Assembly: GCA_013911165.1 (NCBI GenBank)
Contig: JACETR010000010.1
Span: 1 to 54,142 of the forward strand
Direction of reading: 5' to 3'
Length of the DNA stretch: 54,142 nucleotides
Source: Planctomycetota bacterium
GTDB taxonomy: Bacteria; Planctomycetota; UBA8108; UBA1146
Position numbers and translations under genes: made by a program. Below are positions 38,113-47,345 of the stretch, one piece after another. The first letter of the stretch is position 1. Each line of letters starts with the position of its first letter. The notes beneath the pieces are model-generated. The model had not been told where the DNA came from. It saw nothing but the letters and a program-made list of their open reading frames with translations, and did no database searches.

Positions 38113-41100
38113 CTACAGTCCGTCCGGTGTGGGATCGGTCCCTGGGCTCGGGAAAGGCTCTGCAGGCGGGGTTCCGCCATCGAAGAGCCAACTGGCCAAC
38201 TGGACTGCGTCTCCGATATGCACTGCTCCGTTATCATCGATATCCGCACTGTCGAGAATGACGGGTGCAGAACCGGAACCTGCGACGTAGGCAGCGATCA
38301 AGGCCACATCCGCGATGTTGACGAGGCCGTCGCAAGTCACATCACCGCGGAGGAAAACACCATCGTTGAAGTAGTTGAAACCACCCGGGAAAACAGCGAT
38401 CTCAGTGCCCACGGCATCCAGGAATCGCAGATCGACGAGACCGGTGGTCGACGACGCCGGGATTCTGACGGTAGCCATGGTGCCATCCGGAGAGACCTGA
38501 ACGAGACTCGAAGCCAGATCACCAAAGACGACCTGAAGGCCTTCTGGAATACCGACACCATTGACCAGCATCGTCGTAGGACTACAGATCGATCCTTCAT
38601 TCGGAGTGTAGCTGTCGATGGTGGAAACGTAGTAGGTAAATGCTTGCGCGAGGGTCGCCTGTCCGTAATCGGTCAACACCGTCACGTCCACACTGCCCTC
38701 TGAACCTGCAGGAGCATTGACCACCAGTGTTCCTGGGTCGATCAGCACCACTTCCGAAGCTGGATTCGGGCCGAAGAAGACATTCGATCCAGGAGCGAAT
38801 CCGGTTCCATTGAGGATCACTTCAGTCCCTCCCACTGCCGGTCCTGACGTCGGTGAAATCGACAACAGGGTTGGCGGCTCGGGCTGAGAGAGGACCTGGA
38901 ATTCTGCAGGGAAAAGAACCGGCTCAATCGTTGAAGCCACCGAGTCGACGAAAAGGTTTTCGATCTCGACTCCGTCGGTGTCATAAATACCAAAGTTGAT
39001 GGTTGTACTGTCGCCGACCTGTGCATCCGCTGAGACGAGGAATCGGAAGTAACCCAACTCTGCCTGGGGATTGGCGGGAATGGCATCGAAGGTGGAAATC
39101 ACCGATCCATAGGCCTTTCCTGAGAGGGGGTCGATTCCGGAGAAGAACAATCCAAAGGTTCCGCTGAGATCCTCACCCACCGTACCCACATTGCTGACTT
39201 CCAAACAGGTCAGAACAGAGGGGTCGTAGTCGAGCACAACAGAATATCCGGTCAGTGCCTGGCTCCAGACACCTCTGGCCCAGACCACGATCTCTTCACC
39301 GGGGGTCAGGCTGGCATTGTCGATGAAGAGGGCATTTCCGGAGACGGTCACCCCCCCATCTTCGAGGGCGGGAGATTGTGTACCGGAAGCAGTTCCCAAA
39401 GATCCATCGACAAGGTGGAAAAGAACCGGCCCCAAAAGATCAAAGTCCGGTTCCAGATTCCCTGTCACTCTGGCGAGGAGAGAATCTGCACCGACTGGAG
39501 CATTCCCGGAAATTACCTCGACTGTCAGACGGCGAAGCCCGGCAAAGGTCCCCAGTGGATTGTCCGTTATCAGGAGATCGGCAGTTGCCACTCCTGGAAC
39601 ATCGACCGCAACCTCTTCAAGAACGTTGCCATCGTAGTCGATCTGGAAAATCCAGCTGTTGGCTTCCGTCAAAAGTTGCCCAAGGATATCGATCTCAAAA
39701 TCACGACCCACGACCACAGAGGTTGGGTCGTAGTAGATTCTTTCAGAGATGTTGACTTCACATTGGCCAGAGGGAGCGGAGTAACTGACACCGTCACGGA
39801 AGAAGTACCCAACGACACGATAGGCCCAGGTACCACCACCCACAGGATCACTGTAAGAGGTCGCTGTTCCAGACAGATTGATGAAATCGGTTCCCTGAGG
39901 ACCCGTTCGCTCGAGAACCACCTCGTCATAGGAGAAGGACTCTGGACCATTGGTCCACGAAATTTCGATGGCTGCTCCCGTGGCCTGACAACTCAGGTTT
40001 GTGGGAGTGGCAAGAGGAATGTTGACTTCACCCGCTTCGATCAGGGAACTCAGTCCCCCGTCGCCAAGAGCCTGAATGGCATAGTTGACCGGCCCCGGCA
40101 GCAAATCGAAGACTTCGTATTCGATTTCCAGACCACCCAATGTGGCAACCTGAAGACCACTCTCAAAGACACGAATCTCGTCGTAGTACTCTTCATTGGT
40201 CCAGGTCAATCGCAGGTTGTCATTCCCGTTGAGAGTCGCCTGGAGGTCGGTCGGGTTTGCAGTCCCTGCCCCACCGGCATCCTCAACCAGACAGGTTGCA
40301 CCTGCAGATGTGACTCCGCCCTGGACAGCACGAACCTCGTAGAGGTGAGACTGGAGACCGGCATTGTCGACGTAGTTGAGCTGAACCGCAGGAAGTTCGA
40401 TCAGGAACCCGCCATCACGGAAAACCTGCCAAGCGGAGGTTCCCGGAAGCGAAACCCAGTTCAACTGAATAGTGTTCAGATTGGTTTGAACACGCTCACA
40501 GTTAAGGTTGGTCGTAGGGATGATGACTGCATTACAGGTTGTTTCCGCTGAAGGAACTCCCGCAACAAATCCGGTGACACTGTAATTCAGTGAACCCTGA
40601 CCGGGACTGGTATCGACGTATTGGGTGTTGGTTCCAGACATGGAAGCAAGGAATGCACCACCCCGACGAATCTCGATTCCACCCTGCAGGTCGTATCCCA
40701 CCGGGTTACTCCAGGTCAGCAGAACTTCTGCCTGACCAGAGGAAGACGAGATTTCGCACTGCAGCGATTCCGGAGCTGCTGTGGCAGAGTTGATGAGAAC
40801 AACACCCTGTGCTGAAGAAATATCAGCAGAGAGCAAAGCACCACTGCTGGACAAAGTTCCCTGATTGGACCAGGTGGTACCCTGAATACTCAACCCGTCA
40901 GCCAGCAGGAATGAAGCCTCGCCCAACTCACTGGGAACCGTTTGCATTTGCACGCGGGCAATCGGAACCTCAGTTCCTGCCGGAATGAATCCATTGATCT
41001 GCAGTGTCGCAGCGATCAATCCGTTGGCGGTATCGATGCTGGTCACAACATCGGCACTTCCAAATGGGAAAGTGGCCGAATCGGCGATCATCCCGGTCGC

Positions 41101-43161
41101 GGTCACCAGAGATTCATCGTAGTCGAGTGCGATGCTGAAGCCTGAAAGGTCATCTTCAAAGGACGCTGTAATCGGGATTTCAAAGCTGTTGGTTCCAACA
41201 GGAAGTGAAAGGCTGGCTGGGACCTGAAACTGAAGGGCACTTTGTTGGTCATCGACGACCGCCTGTGATCTCCACACTGCGAGCGAATCGGAGCCTGCCC
41301 CGGCCTGACGAACGAGTACGTCTGTTCCCAGATCGCCGTCGGTATCCACAAGCAACAGGTCTGCCGTCGAAACATCCCCGACGAAATTCAGAGAGACCAA
41401 TTCCGAGTCTCCCAGATCCGGTGAAAGCCTCCTCAATATGACCAGCGGATCAGCGGCATCCTGAAGAAGCAGAATGTCATCGATTGCGACCGGGTCACCG
41501 TCTACTTCTGCCACCGCAAGGTCGAGAACCGCCCCTGCAGTCAGCAGGGATACGCCGGTCCAGCTCAACGGAGGTGCTCCAGCGGGATTCAGGTGAACAG
41601 AGAGACCCTCATTGCCTGGAGTGACTGCGTCGAGCCAGCCATCTCCATTGACATCACCGACGACCACTTTTCCAAAGGGTGCGGGTTCAAGGAAAGAGGA
41701 CTCCAGGAAAGAACCGTTTCCGGCACCCCTGAGAAGCAAACCGACTCCCGCAGAAACCAGCAGATCCAGTCGTCCGTCGCGGTCAAAGTCGGCGATTTCA
41801 AGAGATTCGGTGGGTGCGGGCATGGGCAGGACACCTGTCACTGCCAAAGCTCTGCTCAACTCAAAAGTCACCGGGTCGATGACGACGGTACTCTGAATGA
41901 TTCGCAAGCCATCGGAAGCAGCGCCAATAATGTCGAGGCTCTGGTCTCCATTCAACTCTCCCACACGGAGCAGGCTGAAGACGAGTCCGCCCATGTCATG
42001 GGAAATGTCGTCTACGATCAGTTCCTGACCGAGAACCTTGACCACCCGGAGGATTCCATCTTCGCAGGAGATCACCATTTCAGATCGACCATCACCGTCG
42101 AGATCAGCCAAAACAGCAGAAGCAGGAAGCACCGGCAACGTGAGCTGTGACTCAAGAGTCCAACTCGCACCTTCACCGGAGATCCCGGAACGGAGGAGAG
42201 AGACGACGCCCGAGGCTGTCATCGTCAACATTTCGAGTCCACTGTAGGGAAGTAACTCGCCCAATTCGGCGAAAATCAATCCCTGGGTTCCGGAAGCGGT
42301 CAGAGCCTCACGGGGTCCGAGGCCACCGGTGGCATATCCCAGTGCAGCCCGGTAACTCGCCACAAAAGGAGAGAGTTTACGGGGTGTGTCTTCTCCGCTT
42401 TGAAGTTGGGAAAGCAGATTGGCATCGAAAACCACCTCCACCTTTTCACCGGGATAGAGAGGGGCTTCCGATCCATCGAGAAGGACCTGCAACAGATCAG
42501 AGATGCCATTGGTCTGAGTCGGATAGACAAGCTGGGCCGTTCTTAATCCCGTTCTCTCACCTCTCAGGCTAACTGCACCGGCTGCACTTGTTACCTGAAA
42601 TGGCAAATCGAAAGAGGCGGTGATCGACGGTCTGCGAGGGATCCCGGACTCACCCGCCTGTGGGGTGATCTGCACGAGGGAGAACTCTCCACTTCCTGGT
42701 TCAAAATCACCGGCACCGGCACCCGCACCGACGGTTGTGAACTGAATGGTGATCGGGTCGATGGGGATCTGGATCCCTGTTTTGACACCATCCGTGATGA
42801 CCACTGTGACCGTTTCTCCCTGTTGAAAGGGAGTTTCCGGTATCAGGGTCAGGATGCGCAGATCTTCATTGAGAGCACCAGCAGCAGGATGGGGTCCTGA
42901 GAGACTTCCCGAGATGCTCCAGTTTGCCGGATCGGTAGAGGAGATCGGATCCATCGCTGTGGTGAATGCGATCTGGATATCCGTGGTCACCTCGACGTTC
43001 GTGGCTCCATTTCCAGGAACCGTGAAGGGAACGTCCGGAGGATTGGTGCAACCGGACATGGCAAATGCCATGACCAGAACGGCAACCATGACGACGAAAC
43101 TGTTGGCCAGTTTCGTCAATCCCTGTGCGACGGCGGGAAGTGAATTATCGGCGATCTTCAT
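38113..43161 (-). CDS. Large multidomain lipoprotein: Ig-like (Big_5-type), FG-GAP/VCBS-like repeats, cohesin-like and Fn3-like segments, IPT/TIG, C-terminal dockerin-like domain
   Basis: Lipobox MAFAMSGCTNPP; PGNGATNVEVTTDIQIAFTTAMDP; ADFDRDGRLDLLVSAGVGLLLRGAGNGSF; ISPTSGPAVGGTEVILNGTGF; end LRGDVTCDGLVNIADVALIAAYVAGS...ADIDDNGAVHIGDAVQLASWLF. ORF opens at 43212; MKIADNS at 43161 preferred. Confidence 0.85.
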   Translation of the reverse strand: MKIADNSLPAVAQGLTKLANSFVVMVAVLVMAFAMSGCTNPPDVPFTVPGNGATNVEVTTDIQIAFTTAMDPISSTDPANWSISGSLSGPHPAAGALNEDLRILTLIPETPFQQGETVTVVITDGVKTGIQIPIDPITIQFTTVGAGAGAGDFEPGSGEFSLVQITPQAGESGIPRRPSITASFDLPFQVTSAAGAVSLRGERTGLRTAQLVYPTQTNGISDLLQVLLDGSEAPLYPGEKVEVVFDANLLSQLQSGEDTPRKLSPFVASYRAALGYATGGLGPREALTASGTQGLIFAELGELLPYSGLEMLTMTASGVVSLLRSGISGEGASWTLESQLTLPVLPASAVLADLDGDGRSEMVISCEDGILRVVKVLGQELIVDDISHDMGGLVFSLLRVGELNGDQSLDIIGAASDGLRIIQSTVVIDPVTFELSRALAVTGVLPMPAPTESLEIADFDRDGRLDLLVSAGVGLLLRGAGNGSFLESSFLEPAPFGKVVVGDVNGDGWLDAVTPGNEGLSVHLNPAGAPPLSWTGVSLLTAGAVLDLAVAEVDGDPVAIDDILLLQDAADPLVILRRLSPDLGDSELVSLNFVGDVSTADLLLVDTDGDLGTDVLVRQAGAGSDSLAVWRSQAVVDDQQSALQFQVPASLSLPVGTNSFEIPITASFEDDLSGFSIALDYDESLVTATGMIADSATFPFGSADVVTSIDTANGLIAATLQINGFIPAGTEVPIARVQMQTVPSELGEASFLLADGLSIQGTTWSNQGTLSSSGALLSADISSAQGVVLINSATAAPESLQCEISSSSGQAEVLLTWSNPVGYDLQGGIEIRRGGAFLASMSGTNTQYVDTSPGQGSLNYSVTGFVAGVPSAETTCNAVIIPTTNLNCERVQTNLNTIQLNWVSLPGTSAWQVFRDGGFLIELPAVQLNYVDNAGLQSHLYEVRAVQGGVTSAGATCLVEDAGGAGTANPTDLQATLNGNDNLRLTWTNEEYYDEIRVFESGLQVATLGGLEIEYEVFDLLPGPVNYAIQALGDGGLSSLIEAGEVNIPLATPTNLSCQATGAAIEISWTNGPESFSYDEVVLERTGPQGTDFINLSGTATSYSDPVGGGTWAYRVVGYFFRDGVSYSAPSGQCEVNISERIYYDPTSVVVGRDFEIDILGQLLTEANSWIFQIDYDGNVLEEVAVDVPGVATADLLITDNPLGTFAGLRRLTVEVISGNAPVGADSLLARVTGNLEPDFDLLGPVLFHLVDGSLGTASGTQSPALEDGGVTVSGNALFIDNASLTPGEEIVVWARGVWSQALTGYSVVLDYDPSVLTCLEVSNVGTVGEDLSGTFGLFFSGIDPLSGKAYGSVISTFDAIPANPQAELGYFRFLVSADAQVGDSTTINFGIYDTDGVEIENLFVDSVASTIEPVLFPAEFQVLSQPEPPTLLSISPTSGPAVGGTEVILNGTGFAPGSNVFFGPNPASEVVLIDPGTLVVNAPAGSEGSVDVTVLTDYGQATLAQAFTYYVSTIDSYTPNEGSICSPTTMLVNGVGIPEGLQVVFGDLASSLVQVSPDGTMATVRIPASSTTGLVDLRFLDAVGTEIAVFPGGFNYFNDGVFLRGDVTCDGLVNIADVALIAAYVAGSGSAPVILDSADIDDNGAVHIGDAVQLASWLFDGGTPPAEPFPSPGTDPTPDGL

Positions 43162-43451
43162 GGACGCGCCTCCATCGTCAAATTGTGGAATCGTGGATCG
43201 ATTCCTCACCATTACATTCAGGCTGGACCTGATTCAAACGTGCTTGCAGAGGTACATGAACACAGGTTCAGGCAACTCGTCTGCACGGACGATGAGGGTT
43301 CCGGAAGGAAAATGGGCAAGACCCGGTGGTTGCGTGATCCCCGAGGCTTATTCCATGTTATCGACCCTGCCCATGGGGTCAATCCCCCACACCCCGACCC
43401 CCGATAACGTCTCTCCGATCCGGTAAAAGTGCCCGTGACCTGGATCAGTGC

Positions 43452-43489
43452 AAAAAAACTGCCCGGTGCGACCATGCGTCGCACCGGGC
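43452..43489 (-). terminator. Rho-independent terminator
   Basis: Minus strand: GCCCGGTGCGAC-GCATG-GTCGCACCGGGC-AGTTTTTTT. Confidence 0.85.
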
Positions 43490-43524
43490 TTTCCCTAGTG
43501 TCCTGTATGTTCCTGATTCAAGAA

Positions 43525-44829
43525 TCAGGGGCAGTATGAAGTCGCCTCGCACTCGGCGCCTTCAATCGTTCCGCAGTCCGGCCACGGTGCACTCGGAGCG
43601 GGACCGCTCAGCAGACGGTAGCTGATCACGAAAATCGCGTCGGCTGCGTCCATGAGTGAATCATCATTGGCGTCACAAGCGACGAGACAGGTTCCGGTCG
43701 GACCTCCCTGGAAGAGATCATTCAGAATCCAGATTCCGTCGGCAATGTCGACAGTGTCATCGCCATTGCAGTTACCGCGAATGAAGGGAACGTCGGGCGG
43801 AGCGTACTGAGGGAACAGGCTGACACTTCCGTTGGTCAGCTCAGCCTCAATCGAACCACCACCGACGACGACCACGTTGGCCACCGGAGGACTGCCAAGG
43901 CTGTCAGTCCAGGTAAGGGCAGTGTCGGTCGGATCCAGCAGTCCAGCGAGCGCAGAAGCGACAGAACTGTAACCGGCACTGAGAACGGCAGTCTCAGTCT
44001 CGAATGCGAGAGTATTCGCACCGGTAAAACTGTAAACCACCCCGATGGTCCAGCCATTGGCCAGAAGATTGACACCCGCGAAGTCCGGATCGAATCCAAG
44101 ATCAGAGTTCCAGTCGACGGAATCGATGGTCAGCAGCGAATCATCGTGCTGGAGACCCATCGAGAACCCCTGAGTCGAACTCGGGAATCCCGGGTTATCC
44201 GGATTTTCAGTAATACTCGGGCTGGCGGTGAAGGAAACCTCACCAGAGTTGCCGTCGTAATCGACGTCGTAATCACCTGCACCGTAGGCAAACGGAGGAG
44301 GACCGGCGACAAGCTCGACGGTTCCACCCGTGGTATCAGGTGTAATGGAAGCACCACCGACAACGACGATCGTTTCAACAGTCGGGCTGCCCAAAGTGTT
44401 GCAGAAGTCGACGTTGGTCGAGGTGCCAGGAGCACCGATCAGGTCGTAGGAAGCAACGTTGAGCTCGGCTCCGGTGGTTCCGGCGGCGAGATTGGCACAA
44501 CCGGTGAAGCAGATCACAACACCGACAGTGAATCCCTCAGCGGCATCCACGTTGACCTGGTTGAAGTCCGGCGGAGAGCCGTTCTTGACGACCTCGGTGG
44601 TCGATCCGTCGACCACTGCAGTCAGGGACAGAGCAGAACCATCGTGGCAGACACCGTAGGACCAGCCCTGAATGTCGTCGCCATTGTTGTCGAGCGACAC
44701 CTGAAGATCAAGAGAAGCACCGGGAGCGCCCGAGCCACTGGAGATCGACATTTGGTAGCTCTGCCCGAGTGCCGGGACGCTCAGCAGGAGCGCGAAGGCA
44801 AAGGGAAGAAGAAACTTAAAGGATTTCAT
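43525..44829 (-). CDS. Secreted cohesin-like module protein (N + M modules) with C-terminal dockerin-like domain
   Basis: Signal MKSFKFLLPFAFALLLSVPALGQ; GVVICFTGCA...FCNTLGSP; QGFSMGLQHD...GWTIGVVYSFTGA; FIRGNCNGDDTVDIADGIWILNDLF...CDANDDSLMDAADAIFVISYRLL. Confidence 0.85.
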   Translation of the reverse strand: MKSFKFLLPFAFALLLSVPALGQSYQMSISSGSGAPGASLDLQVSLDNNGDDIQGWSYGVCHDGSALSLTAVVDGSTTEVVKNGSPPDFNQVNVDAAEGFTVGVVICFTGCANLAAGTTGAELNVASYDLIGAPGTSTNVDFCNTLGSPTVETIVVVGGASITPDTTGGTVELVAGPPPFAYGAGDYDVDYDGNSGEVSFTASPSITENPDNPGFPSSTQGFSMGLQHDDSLLTIDSVDWNSDLGFDPDFAGVNLLANGWTIGVVYSFTGANTLAFETETAVLSAGYSSVASALAGLLDPTDTALTWTDSLGSPPVANVVVVGGGSIEAELTNGSVSLFPQYAPPDVPFIRGNCNGDDTVDIADGIWILNDLFQGGPTGTCLVACDANDDSLMDAADAIFVISYRLLSGPAPSAPWPDCGTIEGAECEATSYCP

Positions 44830-44889
44830 TTTATTACTCTGCTTTCTTACAAAAAGCGGTTTTCGATTTCTGGGTTCCTGAACAGTCCG

Positions 44890-46728
44890 TTAGTTACACG
44901 CAGCCGGAAGAGCACAATCAAGGGCGTCTTCAGACGGGTCTACACCCGAGCTGTAAGGACCCGGATCCGGCGTCGGATTTCCGAAACTGAAAAGGAAGTT
45001 CAGCAGGTAAACAGAGTCAGCAAGGTTGATGATTCCGTCGTCGTTGGAGTCACAGGCGTCGAGGCAAAGAGCGTCGTATCCCTGGAACTCGGTGGCGATG
45101 ACCGTGGCAGCGTCAGCAAGGTCGACCTTGGTGTCGGTGTTGCAGTCACCACGAAGGAATGCGGGAACCGGAATGATCTCGTAGTCAGCACCGATCAGAG
45201 TGAAGTTCTGAATCGACTGGTACTCGATCACAGCCATGTTGTTGATCTCGACCATGCCGTTACCGTTGATTCCGTCGCAGAAATCGATGCTGAAGGAGTC
45301 ACCACAAATGGCTCCACCGTCAACTTCGGCGTCCACACAGGCAATCAACAGCGGCTCGGAAGTAGTCGGAAGCTGCTGGTTCTCGAAGGGCGGCAGGGCG
45401 TCCATGAGAATACCGGCGACCAACTCGCGGCCGTCGCCGTCATTGTCGTCATTGTCGATCTGGTAGTGAACAAACTCGGCACCCAGTTCGTCGGCGATGG
45501 ATCCCTCGATGCTGAAGGTTCCGTCAACGAGCAGCAGGTCGTCATAGCAGACGGCCAACTGCACACCCTGAATGTTGTCGGTCGGGTCACTGTAGAAGAA
45601 GCAGAACTCGATCTCCTGGCCGGGGAATCCGCTGCCACCATTGGTGCCTGTCTCCGGGAAATCACGCTGACCAATGTAGAAAGCGGTATCGAAGACCGGA
45701 GGAGGAGGAGTCGGATTGATGCTCATGGTGCCATCCTCAAGCGAAGGGCTGAGGGAGATACCGGCGACCACGATCACGTTGTCCAGAGTCGGGCTGCCAA
45801 GCTGACCGTTGACGAAGGTCAGAGCAGTCTGAACCGGAGCATCGGGCTCAACAAGATCGATCTGTGAAGCGTAAACGTAAGAAGCAATGTGGTTGTCATT
45901 GCCAGCGGCAATGGTCTGTCCTTCGAACGGAGTCTCAAAATCGAGAACCACGCCGAGGGTACCACCGTTGGAGTAAAGCTCCTCAACCACCAGCTCAGCG
46001 CCGGCGGACTGGGAAGCAGCTCCCAGAGTAATATCGACCAAGCTCAAAAGAGCGGGGTCATGGGTGATGGAAAGAACAAATCCCTGGGCATCTCCACTGG
46101 AGTTGGAGAGAAGCACACGGGCAGGTCCACTTCCGTCAGCGTTAATGCTGCTATCTTCAATCCTCATGCTGTCAGGCGGAGGAGGAAGCAGGGTCAGGAG
46201 ACCGTCGTTGAGCTCCAGGCCGGTGGAAGCGTCCACACTCTGACCACCCTGAACGATCAGGTTGGAAAGAGGAGGATTGTTCAACACACCGTCGGAGAAA
46301 CCGATAGCGGAATCCGTGGCTGCGCCCACGAGGGCAAGGGGGGTCATGGTGAATGCCGCAATCTCAAGCCCGGCACCGGCAGGAATCTCCTGGCCGTCGA
46401 AGGGAGCAGTGGCGTCCACAACAACTCCGAGGGTGAATCCACCACTCAGGGTTTCGGGAACGACCAACTCCGCATTCGCGGAAAGAGTGGCAGATCCGGC
46501 CTCGACGTCACTGACGGACAGCAAGCTGTCATCATAAGTGATCGCAAGAACGAATCCCTGAACACCCGAATCGGAATCCATAAGGACAGACAGGGTCTCA
46601 GGTGCCAAACCCGCAGTTTCACCACTGGAAATGGTGAGTGCGTTTTGGGCAAACGATTGGGAACCAATAACGGTGAATAACACCGCAAACAGTGCGCTGT
46701 AGAGGCGCGGGAGACTGCGTTTCATCAC
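44890..46728 (-). CDS. Secreted cohesin-like module protein (second module class) with C-terminal dockerin-like domain
   Basis: Signal MMKRSLPRLYSALFAVLFTVIGSQSFAQ; repeated (D)xxGxxQGFVLxITxDxxLLSxxDxxxGxAxxSAxAELVV...PFxGQxI modules; FLRGDCNTDTKVDLADAATVIATEF...ACDSNDDGIINLADSVYLLNFLF. Confidence 0.85.
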   Translation of the reverse strand: MMKRSLPRLYSALFAVLFTVIGSQSFAQNALTISSGETAGLAPETLSVLMDSDSGVQGFVLAITYDDSLLSVSDVEAGSATLSANAELVVPETLSGGFTLGVVVDATAPFDGQEIPAGAGLEIAAFTMTPLALVGAATDSAIGFSDGVLNNPPLSNLIVQGGQSVDASTGLELNDGLLTLLPPPPDSMRIEDSSINADGSGPARVLLSNSSGDAQGFVLSITHDPALLSLVDITLGAASQSAGAELVVEELYSNGGTLGVVLDFETPFEGQTIAAGNDNHIASYVYASQIDLVEPDAPVQTALTFVNGQLGSPTLDNVIVVAGISLSPSLEDGTMSINPTPPPPVFDTAFYIGQRDFPETGTNGGSGFPGQEIEFCFFYSDPTDNIQGVQLAVCYDDLLLVDGTFSIEGSIADELGAEFVHYQIDNDDNDGDGRELVAGILMDALPPFENQQLPTTSEPLLIACVDAEVDGGAICGDSFSIDFCDGINGNGMVEINNMAVIEYQSIQNFTLIGADYEIIPVPAFLRGDCNTDTKVDLADAATVIATEFQGYDALCLDACDSNDDGIINLADSVYLLNFLFSFGNPTPDPGPYSSGVDPSEDALDCALPAACN

Positions 46729-47261
46729 TACTCTCCTCGTCTCGAAGGGACACTTCGGAGCTTCTTTGAGGACCGACGAGCCTTACAACTCTTCGACCCG
46801 CGCGGAGGGACTCCGAACAGGGGGAAAAAATTACAAAGTTGAAACAATCCGGAAACAGGCAGGCCTGGAACTCGGGGGAGACCAGGTCACATGATCCCGG
46901 GGGACGATTGACTGAATGTCGTGCAAGAAGAGGAATGTGCAGGAAGGGATGATCCTGCGGTTTGGAATCCGAAGACTCCTGTGCTGGTGCTTCAAAGTTA
47001 CAGATCGTTGCCGAAACTGTCTACGGCGATTCTGTGACTGCCCATGAAAGTGGAATCAACACCGCCACTCCATGGCATGCAAAGATCGCAATCTGCCCCC
47101 CACTCTCGGCAGCGATTGCCGAATCTCGGAATCGGTTGCCGATTTCAACTGGCGATCCATACCTCAACCGGGAATCGTCACCCCAAAAGAGAACCTGAGC
47201 CCTCTCTGAAGTGCGATTTCTCACCGGGATATTTTTCCGGAATGGATTTATTCAAAACAAA

Positions 47262-47300
47262 AAAACAGGCTCGGAACCCTGGGGATTCCGAGCCTGTTTT
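47262..47300 (-). terminator. Rho-independent terminator
   Basis: AAAACAGGCTCGGAA-CCCTGGGGA-TTCCGAGCCTGTTTT; T-rich on the minus strand. Confidence 0.85.
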
Positions 47301-47345
47301 GATCATGTGGTTCGATTCGGCCACTCTAGAGGCCTCATCGTGTGA

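Noticed and set aside
44146-46680. Plus-strand ORFs 44146-45867 and 45889-46680
   Set aside because: Antisense to two well-supported dockerin-like genes and spanning their intergenic gap; low-complexity V/D/G-rich composition.
47305-47325. T-arm-like GGTTCGATTCGGCC suggesting a tRNA
   Set aside because: No matching acceptor, D or anticodon arms around it; it lies next to a terminator hairpin and the end of a CDS.
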